Origin: JANMEX01 sp043776635
GTDB lineage: Bacteria > Pseudomonadota > Alphaproteobacteria > Rhizobiales > Rhizobiaceae
Length of the DNA: 19,148 bases
Assembly (NCBI GenBank): GCA_043776635.1
Contig: JAYVRA010000083.1
Location: forward strand, 1-19,148
Direction of reading: 5' to 3'
Shown one piece after another: positions 1-7,399 of this stretch. The notes under the pieces are model-generated. The model worked only from the letters and a program-made list of their open reading frames with translations. It did not search any database and was not told where the DNA came from. Each line of letters opens with the position of its first letter. The first letter of the stretch is position 1. A program made the position numbers and the translations under genes.

Positions 1-1
1 T

Positions 2-387
2 GGTGGACGGGTTTATACCAAGATTATCCCTGATGCATCGGGCACAACGCTCCTACCCATCAGTGAGCGCAAGGTCATCCCGGACTCGATTGTCTATCCC
101 GATCGTTGGCGCGGTTACAACGTGCTTGATGTTTCGCAGTTCAAACACTTTCGCATAAACCACTCAAAGCTATTCGCCGACAAGCACAATCACATCAATG
201 GTATCGAGTATTTCTGGAACCAAGCCAAGCGCAATATGCGCAAATTTAATGGTGTTCCAAAGGCAAATTCCGGGCTGTTTTTGAAGGCTAACTCTTTCTG
301 AAAGAATGTGAGTGGCGTTTCATCAACAGTGATCCAGTATCTCAATTATCACAATTAAGACAATGGGTTAGAGAAGAAATGGGGTAA
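2..387 (+). pseudogene. IS1595-family transposase, C-terminal part, frameshifted
   Basis: Reading from base 2 gives GGRVYTKIIPD, then YPDRWRGYN, then HINGIEYFWNQAKR and FNGVPKANSG, the late catalytic region of IS1595-family DDE/DDN transposases. This frame hits TGA at 299-301 just after LFLKANSF. The expected family ending continues in another frame from 298: LKECEWRFINSDP and onward to a TAA at 385-387. The join is explained by about 17 extra bases around 281-297, an imperfect tandem copy (TTT-TTGAAG next to TTT-CTGAAA). Without them the protein would read GLFLKECEWRF in one frame. The gene is therefore probably inactive in its last 30 residues, although the visible catalytic motif lies before the break. 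The N-terminus is outside the window. Confidence 0.75.
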
Positions 388-404
388 TTATCCAGGACAG
401 CCCC
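386..404. repeat. Candidate right terminal inverted repeat of the IS1595-type element
   Basis: Reading inward on the minus strand this is GGGGCTGTCCTGGATAATT. It starts immediately at the restored transposase stop (385-387) and resembles the GGGGCTGTC-type ends I recall for this IS family. The matching left end is outside the window, so the boundary is an inference. Confidence 0.5.
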
Positions 405-438
405 TTGATTTATTGGTGCGGGTCGTCAGCGTTTGCGC

Positions 439-720
439 TTAAACCTTCCGGAACACAAACACCCCCCACGCTATGCATAGCGCCAAGCCGCCCCAGAGCG
501 GGGTGCCGTATAATCCGAGCCATGACAGCATGATAAACGCGCTGCCGAGCAGTGAAATAAACAAGCGGTCCCCGCGTGTGGTATCCAGCCCGAACATTCC
601 GTGGCGCGGATCGCCGCCCGGGACTTTATATTCCCAATAGCCCATGCCGGCGATTGCCAGTGCCACGAAGATAAAGAACGCTGCGGTTGGCCACGTCCAC
701 GCCATCCATGAAAGACCCAT
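439..720 (-). CDS. glpU: Small membrane protein of the glycerol ABC transporter operon (DUF2160-like, GlpU)
   Basis: The product is 93 residues and mostly hydrophobic, with about three membrane segments: residues 10-27, 53-70 and 75-90. It sits at the end of the glycerol importer operon, starting 11 bp after the glpQ stop. The name follows the rhizobial glpSTPQUV nomenclature, in which GlpU is a small membrane protein of unknown biochemical role; DUF2160 is recalled, not searched. The ATG at 720 was chosen because AGGAG lies 8-9 bases upstream; a longer open frame reaches 951 but overlaps glpQ. It may be an accessory membrane subunit, since it lacks any ABC permease EAA loop. The IS remnant begins about 34 bp beyond its stop. 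Confidence 0.75.
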   Translation of the reverse strand: MGLSWMAWTWPTAAFFIFVALAIAGMGYWEYKVPGGDPRHGMFGLDTTRGDRLFISLLGSAFIMLSWLGLYGTPLWGGLALCIAWGVFVFRKV

Positions 721-731
721 AACGAAACTCC

Positions 732-1532
732 TTAAACCCGGCCGAGCGCGAAGCCCTTGGCGATGTAATTGCGAACAAAATAGATGACGATGGCGCCGGG
801 AATAATGGTCAACGATCCCGCCGCTGCAAGCAACCCCAATTGGTAGCCGGAGCCGGATGAGGTCTTGGTCATGATAGCTGCAATTGGTTTGGCGGCGACC
901 GATGTAAGTGTCTTGGCCAACAGCAATTCCACCCACGAAAACATGAAACAAAAGAAGATGGCGACACCGATGCCGGCAGCGATGGTTGGAAGAAATATCT
1001 TGATGAAAAAGCTCCAGAATGAATGGCCGTCAACATAAGCTGTCTCATCCAGTTCCTTCGGCACGCCGGACATGAAACCTTCCAAAATCCACACTGCAAG
1101 AGGGATATTGAACAGCGTATGTGACAGCGCGACCGCCCAATAAGTATCGAACAGGCCGACAGCGGAGTAGAGTTGGAAGAAGGGCAAAGCGAACACGGCA
1201 GCAGGAGCCATGCGGTTTGTTAAGAGCCAGAAGAACAAATGCTTGTCGCCCAGAAAACGATAGCGCGAGAAGGCGTAGGCTGCCGGCAGAGCAACTGCAA
1301 CCGACATCACAGTATTCATTGACACATAGGCAAGCGAGTTGATGTAGCCCCAATACCAAGTGGGGTCGGTGAAAATCACATGATAATTGTCGAACGTGAT
1401 GCTGCGCGGGAAGAAGGAGAACCCGCCCAAAATATCATTGGTGGTTTTGAACGACATCGACACCAGCCAATAAATCGGCAGCAGCAGAAATGCGATGTAG
1501 AGCGAGGGCACTAACCATTTTGAAGTCTTCAT
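732..1532 (-). CDS. glpQ: Glycerol ABC transporter permease GlpQ
   Basis: This 266-residue integral membrane protein is one of two permeases forming the glycerol channel in the inner membrane. Hydrophobic segments occur near residues 8-27, 66-90, 100-125, 132-152, 184-206 and 232-255, as in the MalG-like permeases of carbohydrate ABC importers. The EAA loop, which docks with the ATPases, is visible as ELDETAYVDGHSFWS followed by IKIFLP (about residues 158-182). The ATG at 1532 has AGGAG 6-8 bases upstream and the gene begins 9 bp after the glpP stop. It works with GlpP, GlpS, GlpT and the binding protein GlpV encoded in the same operon. The substrate is inferred from the company of glpD and glpR. 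Confidence 0.88.
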   Translation of the reverse strand: MKTSKWLVPSLYIAFLLLPIYWLVSMSFKTTNDILGGFSFFPRSITFDNYHVIFTDPTWYWGYINSLAYVSMNTVMSVAVALPAAYAFSRYRFLGDKHLFFWLLTNRMAPAAVFALPFFQLYSAVGLFDTYWAVALSHTLFNIPLAVWILEGFMSGVPKELDETAYVDGHSFWSFFIKIFLPTIAAGIGVAIFFCFMFSWVELLLAKTLTSVAAKPIAAIMTKTSSGSGYQLGLLAAAGSLTIIPGAIVIYFVRNYIAKGFALGRV

Positions 1533-1541
1533 AGTGCGCTC

Positions 1542-2405
1542 CTATTGGGCTTCGTTGCGCATCATCAGCGTGTAGAAAATCCAGCTGGTGAGCAAAATGA
1601 TAAGGAAGTAAATTAGCGACATTGCGCCTGCAGGGCCTAAGTCAAACTGGCCAAGTGCAATCTTCACAAGGTCTATCGAAAGCAACGTAGTCGAGTTACC
1701 CGGGCCGCCGCCGGTGAGGACGACAGGCTCGGTATAAATGTTGAAACTATCCATGAATCGCAACAAGATAGCGATAGTTAGAACACGCTTCATTTTTGGT
1801 AATTGGATGAAACGGAAGATCTTCCAAGTGCCGGCTCCGTCAATCAGCGCAGCTTGGTAATACGCATCCGGAATAGCTACCAATCCGGCATAAGCCAGTA
1901 GTACTACAAGAGAGGTCCAATGCCACACGTCCATCATAATGAGCGTGAACCATGCGTCACCCGGCTGGCGGGTATAGTTATAATCAAAGCCAATGCCGTT
2001 TAATATGTGGTCGAGCAGGCCGACGCCCGGCAACGCAAATGTGTTCCACATGGCGCCCACGACATTCCACGGAATAAGCAGCGGCAGAGCCATCAGTACG
2101 AGGCATACGGAAACCCATGGTCCCTTTTTCGGCATGGTGAGCGCTATCAAAACACCCAACGGCACTTCAATCAGGAGAATTGAAAATGTGAAAAAGCACT
2201 GTCTTCCAAGCGCAGACCAAAAGCGGTCGGAATGCAATATTTCCTGAAACCAGCCGACACCGGACCATGTGAAAGTATTATCGCCGAAGGTTTCCTGCAC
2301 TGAATAATTCACCACCGTCATTAATGGAATGATGGCATTGAACGCCACCATGATGAGAACGGGGGCGACGAAAAACCATGCTTTTTGGTTGACTGTTTTG
2401 TTCAT
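1542..2405 (-). CDS. glpP: Glycerol ABC transporter permease GlpP
   Basis: This 287-residue permease is the MalF/UgpA-like partner of GlpQ in the inner membrane. The first membrane segment follows MNKTVNQKAWFF, and the EAA docking loop reads YYQAALIDGAGTWKIF then IQLP about two thirds along. The start at 2405 (MNKTV) was chosen over the longer frame from 2435, because GGAG lies just upstream and the longer form would run into glpT. With this start the gap to the glpT stop (2410) is 4 bp, so translation is probably coupled. GGPGNSTTLL near the C-terminus is a region commonly seen in sugar and polyol permeases of this type. Confidence 0.88.
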   Translation of the reverse strand: MNKTVNQKAWFFVAPVLIMVAFNAIIPLMTVVNYSVQETFGDNTFTWSGVGWFQEILHSDRFWSALGRQCFFTFSILLIEVPLGVLIALTMPKKGPWVSVCLVLMALPLLIPWNVVGAMWNTFALPGVGLLDHILNGIGFDYNYTRQPGDAWFTLIMMDVWHWTSLVVLLAYAGLVAIPDAYYQAALIDGAGTWKIFRFIQLPKMKRVLTIAILLRFMDSFNIYTEPVVLTGGGPGNSTTLLSIDLVKIALGQFDLGPAGAMSLIYFLIILLTSWIFYTLMMRNEAQ

Positions 2406-2409
2406 GATC

Positions 2410-3477
2410 TCACTCCACCAGCCAGCCGCCGGCATAAATATGGCTATGCGCCTTATCGAAACTTAAAAATGCCTGTGCCGAAGGAATGGCCGCGTCGGCA
2501 TCAACAATCAGCTTAATAGAGCGCCCCTCGTGCCGTGCATCGACAATGCGATTGCGCCCGGTCTCGGTTACTTTAGCGACAGTTACCGGCAGGCCGGATT
2601 TGGCGAAGCTAATGAATTCAGGACGGACACCAAGTTCAAAGTTTCCCGTCAGAGCTGCGACGGATTTGGCGTTTTCAATACTTAATGCTGTGGAGCCCAC
2701 CGATACACTGCCGTTACTGATTGCGCATGGCATGATGTTCATGCCGGGTGATCCGATAAAATGACCTACAAATGTGTGGCGTGGCTTTTTGAACAGCTCA
2801 ACCGGCGTTCCAATTTGTACGACTTCGCCATCCTTCATTACGACGACTTGATCGGCAAATGTCAGCGCTTCTGTTTGGTCATGCGTGACGTAAATCATTG
2901 TCGTGCCAAGACGCTGGTGCAGCTCTTTGAGTTTGGAGCGCAGCAGCCATTTCAAGTGAGGATCGATGACCGTCAACGGCTCGTCGAACATGATTACGTT
3001 GACGTCTTCACGCACCAGCCCGCGACCAAGCGAGATTTTTTGCTTGCCATCAGCTGTTAGACCGGATGCGCGTTGTTTCAACATGCCGGTAAGGTCTGTC
3101 ATCTCGGCAATCGTGCGCACGCGGCGGTCGACAGTCGCCTCATCTACACCGCGATTGCGAAGCGGGAACGCGAGATTGTCATAAACGGTCATTGTGTCGT
3201 AAACGACTGGAAACTGAAAAACCTGCGCAATGTTGCGCTGATCTGTTGGCAGCTTGGTGACATCCCGATCACCAAACAGCACTTGGCCATGACTGGGAAT
3301 AAGCAGGCCGGAGATGATATTCAAAAGCGTAGTCTTGCCGCAACCTGATGGTCCGAGCAGCGCATAAGCACCGCCATCGCGCCATTCGACATCGAGCTTT
3401 TTTAGCGCATAGTCGGACGGGGTTTTCGGGTTCGGCATGTAAGAGTGCCGCAAATCATTGAGCGTAATTTTAGCCAT
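2410..3477 (-). CDS. glpT: Glycerol ABC transporter ATP-binding protein GlpT (degenerate signature motif)
   Basis: This 355-residue protein is one of two cytoplasmic ATPases of the glycerol importer, and has the length of a MalK/UgpC-type subunit: an ATPase domain (about 1-235) followed by a C-terminal beta-rich regulatory domain. Walker A is GPSGCGKT (42-49), the Q-loop glutamine is in QVFQFP, Walker B is VIMFDE (161-166) and the H-loop is YVTHDQ with His199. The ABC signature, normally LSGGQ, is replaced by LTADG (140-144), although the following KQKISLGRGL still aligns. This defect is complementary to that of GlpS: in a head-to-tail dimer the GlpT signature faces the GlpS Walker A, so one ATP site is damaged and the other stays canonical. 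ATG at 3477 has GAGG upstream; the gene starts 9 bp after the glpS stop. Confidence 0.88.
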   Translation of the reverse strand: MAKITLNDLRHSYMPNPKTPSDYALKKLDVEWRDGGAYALLGPSGCGKTTLLNIISGLLIPSHGQVLFGDRDVTKLPTDQRNIAQVFQFPVVYDTMTVYDNLAFPLRNRGVDEATVDRRVRTIAEMTDLTGMLKQRASGLTADGKQKISLGRGLVREDVNVIMFDEPLTVIDPHLKWLLRSKLKELHQRLGTTMIYVTHDQTEALTFADQVVVMKDGEVVQIGTPVELFKKPRHTFVGHFIGSPGMNIMPCAISNGSVSVGSTALSIENAKSVAALTGNFELGVRPEFISFAKSGLPVTVAKVTETGRNRIVDARHEGRSIKLIVDADAAIPSAQAFLSFDKAHSHIYAGGWLVE

Positions 3478-3486
3478 TTTTGTGCC

Positions 3487-4551
3487 TCACGCCCTAATCA
3501 GATTATTGTTGTCGTCAAAATACATGCCGCGCGAAACGTCGATATAAAATGCTTCGCTGTCCCCCACTTTGAAGCCATGAATGCCGCCGGTGAGCGACAC
3601 CCAGGGATTGCCCTGCATGTCAAAATGTATGATGCTTTCGGAGCCGGAAAGTTCGGTGACTTTCACCCTGCCATCAACCTTTACGGCACCCGCGCTGCTA
3701 GCCGGAGAGACATGGTGCGGACGGATTCCGAATTGATAGGAGCCATCTGCCAGTGCCTTATAAGCTCCGTTTGCATCCCATTCGCTTAACCCGTCCAGCG
3801 AAAATTTAGACCCGCGCTTTTGCACTGTGGCAACATTCATGGGCGGCTCGGAAAATACCCGCGCTGTAGTCAAATTATTGGGTGCATTATAGGTGGCGAA
3901 AGTTGGTCCGAATTGGCTGATGCGCCCCTCGTTCATGGCTGCCGTGTAGCCACCGAAGAGCAGCGCTTCGACGGGTTCAGTTGTTGCATAAACGACGATG
4001 CAATCGCGGTCTGCGAAGAGCTTTGGCAGTTCTTCGCGCATTTCTTCGCGCAGCTTAAAGTCTAGATTTGCCAGCGGCTCATCAAGCAAAACAAGATCCG
4101 CGTCTTTCACCAGCGCGCGTGCAAGCGCGGTGCGCTGTTGCTGACCGCCGGAAAGTTCGGATGGTTTGCGGTTGAGCATTGGTGTCAGCCGTAGCAGTTC
4201 GGCAAACTTGCCAACGCGCGCTTTGACCTCAGTTTCCGGCATCCGTAACACTCGCAATGGCGAGGCAATATTTTCGTAAACATTGAAATTCGGGTAATTG
4301 ATGAATTGCTGATAAACCACGGAGACATTGCGCTTTTGCACGGCCGTTTTGGTGACGTTCCTGCCATCAAACCAAAGCTCGCCGCCGGTTGGTTTTGCAA
4401 TGCCCGCCATCAGCTGCATCAGGCTGGTTTTGCCTGCCAATGTGGTGCCGAGCAAAATATTGAAAGTGCCGCGCTCCAGTTTCAAGTCAGTCGGATAGAT
4501 GTGCATATCCGCGCCATCCCGCTTTGACAGGTTTTTCAATTCCAGGGTCAT
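3487..4551 (-). CDS. glpS: Glycerol ABC transporter ATP-binding protein GlpS (H-loop His missing)
   Basis: This 354-residue MalK/UgpC-like ATPase partners GlpT in energising glycerol uptake. Walker A is GTTLAGKT (35-42), unusual in its middle but with the GxxxxGKT frame kept. The Q-loop is VVYQQF (Q81), the signature LSGGQQQR is intact (133-140) and Walker B is LVLLDE (153-158). Where YVTHDQ is expected the sequence is YATTEP, so the H-loop histidine is Thr191. A C-terminal regulatory domain follows. The start at 4551 (MTLELKN) fits the family N-terminus; the longer frame to 4590 would run into the hairpin after glpV and has no family-like sequence. The upstream ribosome site is weak (CAGG). 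It is the second gene of the operon, 87 bp after the glpV stop. Confidence 0.88.
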   Translation of the reverse strand: MTLELKNLSKRDGADMHIYPTDLKLERGTFNILLGTTLAGKTSLMQLMAGIAKPTGGELWFDGRNVTKTAVQKRNVSVVYQQFINYPNFNVYENIASPLRVLRMPETEVKARVGKFAELLRLTPMLNRKPSELSGGQQQRTALARALVKDADLVLLDEPLANLDFKLREEMREELPKLFADRDCIVVYATTEPVEALLFGGYTAAMNEGRISQFGPTFATYNAPNNLTTARVFSEPPMNVATVQKRGSKFSLDGLSEWDANGAYKALADGSYQFGIRPHHVSPASSAGAVKVDGRVKVTELSGSESIIHFDMQGNPWVSLTGGIHGFKVGDSEAFYIDVSRGMYFDDNNNLIRA

Positions 4552-4591
4552 GTGCCTGAGCCATTTATTTAAGAGGATTAGTGAAACCAAT

Positions 4592-4619
4592 CCGGGACGC
4601 GGCTAACGCCACGCCCTGG
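4592..4619 (-). terminator. GC-rich hairpin between glpV and glpS, probably an mRNA stabiliser or partial terminator
   Basis: On the minus strand CCAGGGCGTGGC and GCCGCGTCCCGG flank a 4-base loop (GTTA). Eleven of twelve positions pair, two as G-U and one mismatch. It starts 19 bases after the glpV stop. No T-run follows (ATTGGTTTC), so it is not a classical intrinsic terminator. Such hairpins after binding-protein genes commonly protect the upstream message and lower expression of the genes behind; that role is inferred here. Confidence 0.6.
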
Positions 4620-4638
4620 ATGGTTAGGGACAGAGGTG

Positions 4639-6378
4639 TTACTTGGCTGCCCAGCGCTTTACGAGTTCTTCGTAAGCAATGGTTTCGCCTTGTGGCTTTT
4701 CATTATCAAGCTTCGCCCATGGCGCATGATCTTTGCTTAGCCATACACTCGGATCACTTTCCTTGTTCAGGCGAGGTCCGCAATCATGGTAGGTATGATT
4801 GGCCTCATCTGCTGCCTGCATACGGCCCATAACCTGGTCCATTTGTCCGGCAAGGCGATCCATAGCTTCTTGAGCGGTAAATGCGCCTGAGTTCACATCA
4901 CCGATGTTTTCCCAAAACAACTGTGCCAGCTTTGGATAATCCGGAACATTCACACCGGTTGGCGACCACGCAACACGGTCCGGTGAGCGATAGAACTCGA
5001 TGAGACCACCAAGATCAGGCGCACGGTCCGTGAACGACTGATGTCGTACGGTCGAGTCGCGAATGAAGGTTAGGCCAACTTGGCTCTTCTTCACGTCAAC
5101 AGTTTTGGAGTCCACGAACTGAGCATAGAGCCATGCAGCTTTACGCTGTGGAACCGGTGTTGAGTTGAACAATGTCCACGAACCAACGTCTTGATAGCCG
5201 CGCTGCGAACCATCTTTCCAGTATGGGCCATGCGGTGAGGGTGCCATCTTCCACAGTGGCTTGCCAGCATCATCAACTGTGTTGTTGCCGTCCTTCTTTG
5301 GCGCAACCATCGAAGCGGTAAAGGCTGTGTACCAGAAAATTTGCTGGGCCACATTACCTTGGCTCAATGACGGAAGCGACTGGTAGAAGTCCAAATCAGC
5401 GGCGCCTGGAGGGGCGTATTTGCGCAGCCATTCATCCCATTTGGACACCGCATAAACCGCAGCCGGGCTATTTGTGCCGCCGCCGCGTGTCACCGAAGCG
5501 CCAACAGGGTTGCAGCTGTCTTTCTCCATGCGAATGCCCCATTCATCAACAGGACGTCCGTTCGGTTGGCCAACATCGGCTTCACCAGCCATCGAGAGCC
5601 ACGCATCCGTCATGCGCCAGCCAAGGTCAGGCGCGCGTTTGCCATAATCCATGTGACCGTAGACTTTAACGCCATCGATTTCCTTGACATCTTCTGAGAA
5701 GAATTGCGCGATGTCTTCGTAAGCGGACCAGTTCACCGGTACGCCAAGCTCATAGCCATATTTGGCCTTGAACTTTTCTTTAAGGTCAGGCCGGGCAAAC
5801 CAGTCGGCACGGAACCAGTAAAGGTTTGCGAACTGTTGGTCAGGTAATTGCCAGAGTTTACCATCCGGCCCAGTGGTGAATTTCAGGCCCATAAAGTCCG
5901 GCAAATCGAGCATCGGGTTTGTAACGTCTTTGCCCTCACCGGCCATCCAGTCGGTCAGGTTGATCGCCGATTGAAGACGCGAATGCGTTCCGATCAAATC
6001 GGAGTCATTGATATAACCATCATAGAGATTGCGGTTGGTCTGCATCTGTGTTTGCACAGCTTGCACGACTTCGCCTTCGCCCAAGATCTGATGGTTGACC
6101 TTGATGCCAGTGATTTCTTGAAAGGCCTTTGCAAGCACAGTTGACTCGTAAGTGTGGGTCGGGATCGATTCCGACAACACATTGATTTCCATTCCAGCGA
6201 ATGGTTTTGCAGCGTCTATGAACCACTGCATTTCCTTCAGCTGCTCATCTTTAGACAGCGTAGAAGGTTGGAATTCGCTATCAATCCACTTTTTCGCTGC
6301 GGCCTCATCGGCCAGACTAAAACCGGTTCCAGCAAATAGCGCAAGCGCTGCCGCTGATACCAAAAGGTATCTTTTCAT
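4639..6378 (-). CDS. glpV: Glycerol ABC transporter substrate-binding protein GlpV
   Basis: This 579-residue periplasmic protein captures glycerol for the GlpPQ channel. A Sec signal peptide is visible: MKRYLLVSAAALALFAG, with likely cleavage after GFSLA around residue 23. The mature part is long for a family-1-like binding protein (about 555 residues), in line with the large GlpV proteins of rhizobia as I recall them. The ATG at 6378 was chosen because GGAGGAG lies 6-12 bases upstream and the signal peptide begins there; the longer frame from 6435 adds an unlikely leader. It is the first gene of the minus-strand operon, and a strong hairpin follows it, which fits high expression of the binding protein. 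The glycerol assignment rests on context (glpR, glpD, GlpSTPQU); a related polyol cannot be excluded. Confidence 0.85.
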   Translation of the reverse strand: MKRYLLVSAAALALFAGTGFSLADEAAAKKWIDSEFQPSTLSKDEQLKEMQWFIDAAKPFAGMEINVLSESIPTHTYESTVLAKAFQEITGIKVNHQILGEGEVVQAVQTQMQTNRNLYDGYINDSDLIGTHSRLQSAINLTDWMAGEGKDVTNPMLDLPDFMGLKFTTGPDGKLWQLPDQQFANLYWFRADWFARPDLKEKFKAKYGYELGVPVNWSAYEDIAQFFSEDVKEIDGVKVYGHMDYGKRAPDLGWRMTDAWLSMAGEADVGQPNGRPVDEWGIRMEKDSCNPVGASVTRGGGTNSPAAVYAVSKWDEWLRKYAPPGAADLDFYQSLPSLSQGNVAQQIFWYTAFTASMVAPKKDGNNTVDDAGKPLWKMAPSPHGPYWKDGSQRGYQDVGSWTLFNSTPVPQRKAAWLYAQFVDSKTVDVKKSQVGLTFIRDSTVRHQSFTDRAPDLGGLIEFYRSPDRVAWSPTGVNVPDYPKLAQLFWENIGDVNSGAFTAQEAMDRLAGQMDQVMGRMQAADEANHTYHDCGPRLNKESDPSVWLSKDHAPWAKLDNEKPQGETIAYEELVKRWAAK

Positions 6379-6456
6379 TGGTTTCTCCTCCGTTGCGTAT
6401 CTCGCCAGATAAATTTGGCAAGCTCCCGTTGCCATCCGATTATTACGGATTGCTAG

Positions 6457-6485
6457 ACACTGAAATGAAAAATCAGGAACGTCAA
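6457..6485 (-). promoter_or_regulatory. Candidate promoter of the glpV operon
   Basis: On the minus strand CTTGACG (the -35 hexamer at 6480-6485) is a good match to the alphaproteobacterial CTTGAC box. With 17-bp spacing the -10 would be CAGTGT (6457-6462), which is poor, so the assignment is tentative. An A/T-rich half-site with TTTTCG lies immediately upstream (6489-6498) and could be the GlpR contact point. Confidence 0.35.
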
Positions 6486-6488
6486 GTG

Positions 6489-6597
6489 AATATTTTCGAA
6501 CTTAAAAAAACATATTTTGCTATTGTGCAGTGCAATATGTACATTTTTTACTTGCAAACATTCGTTATTGCGTAAAAAAGAAACTAAACGAAAATAT
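6489..6597. promoter_or_regulatory. Candidate GlpR operator half-sites in the glpV-glpR divergent region
   Basis: AATATTTTCG at 6489-6498 and CGAAAATAT at 6589-6597 are inverted copies about 90 bp apart, one near each gene's promoter side. A third TTCGTT occurs at 6561-6566. DeoR-family glycerol repressors such as E. coli GlpR bind half-sites containing TTCG, so these fit autoregulation and control of the importer operon. Between them lies another imperfect inverted repeat, TATTG (6521-6525) with CAATA (6533-6537). A weak glpR promoter, TTGCTA at 6517 and TACATT at 6540 with 17-bp spacing, overlaps it. None of these sites is proven. Confidence 0.4.
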
Positions 6598-6609
6598 GGA
6601 AACGGGTAT

Positions 6610-7398
6610 ATGGAGCCACTTCATCCAAGGCTAACGGACATTTTGGATCTGGCGCGCAACCGTGGCCGCGTTGATGTTGACGGCCTGTCTTCGCACTTTG
6701 ACGTTACCCCGCAAACAATTCGCAAGGACTTAAATGACCTGTGTGACCGCAGGCTTTTGCAGCGCGTGCACGGTGGCGCGGTTTATCCTTCGGGTGTCAC
6801 CAACTTTGCTTACGATGCAAGACGTATACTGGCCACGGATAGCAAAGCTCTTATCGGCGCAGCAGCGGCCAAACTCATTCCTGATAATGCCTCAATCATC
6901 CTCAACATTGGAACAACAACCGAGCAAGTGGCGATGGCGCTGCGCCGCCATCAAGGCTTGATGTGCATTACGAATAATATCAATGTTGCCAACATCTTGC
7001 GCGACATTCCTTCTGCCGAGGTTGTTATTGCAGGTGGCGTCGTGCGACATGCGGATGGCGGCATTGTCGGCGAAGCAACAGTGGATTTTATAAAGCAGTT
7101 CAAGGTGGATTTTGCCATTATCGGGGCATCCGCAATCGACCATGAAGGCGCGATTTTGGACTATGATTTTCGCGAAGTAAAAGTCAGTCAAGCCATCATT
7201 AATCACGCGCGTCAAACCATATTGGTTGCCGACAGCTTGAAGTTTGAGCGCACCGCGCCAGTTCGTATTGCAGACATCTCGATGGTAGATATTTTTGTTA
7301 CCGATGCGCAGCCCTCACCGGAAATTGTCGCGATTTGCGCCGAAAATAATGTGCAATTAATAGTGGCCACAAATTTAGCCCAAGCGGATGTAGCGTGA
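6610..7398 (+). CDS. glpR: DeoR-family transcriptional regulator of glycerol use, GlpR
   Basis: This 262-residue protein has the DeoR-family layout. An N-terminal winged helix-turn-helix (residues 5-60) contains VDVDGLSSHFDVTPQTIRKD and ends in RVHGG. A C-terminal sugar-phosphate sensing domain of the ISOCOT type contains LNIGTTTEQVA, the GGVVRHADGGIVGEA segment and VKVSQAIINHA. The family normally responds to a phosphorylated sugar; for GlpR that is glycerol-3-phosphate, which is inferred here. The start at 6610 (MEPLHPRL) matches the family N-terminus, although the ribosome site is weak (GGAAACGGG); the longer frame from 6517 would place 31 atypical residues inside the promoter region. It stands divergent to glpV and 1 bp before glpD, so it likely regulates both the transporter and its own operon. 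Confidence 0.88.
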   Translation: MEPLHPRLTDILDLARNRGRVDVDGLSSHFDVTPQTIRKDLNDLCDRRLLQRVHGGAVYPSGVTNFAYDARRILATDSKALIGAAAAKLIPDNASIILNIGTTTEQVAMALRRHQGLMCITNNINVANILRDIPSAEVVIAGGVVRHADGGIVGEATVDFIKQFKVDFAIIGASAIDHEGAILDYDFREVKVSQAIINHARQTILVADSLKFERTAPVRIADISMVDIFVTDAQPSPEIVAICAENNVQLIVATNLAQADVA

Positions 7399-7399
7399 A

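Larger units (their letters stand above)
1..404 (+). mobile_element. Right end of an IS1595-family insertion sequence (left end outside window)
   Basis: The stretch carries the C-terminal part of an IS1595/ISXO2-type transposase followed by a candidate right terminal inverted repeat ending near 404. The transposase reads toward the 3' end of the glycerol operon, whose last gene (glpU) stops at 439, so only about 34 bp separate the element from that gene. The left end and any target-site duplication cannot be seen. The family call rests on residues (WRGY, HINGIE-FW, FNGVPK) remembered as typical of the family; the exact element name is not determined. Confidence 0.75.

Noticed and set aside
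439..951. 170-residue open frame extending glpU upstream
   Set aside because: It overlaps most of the glpQ 3' part and lacks membrane-protein character; the ATG at 720 with AGGAG is the better start.
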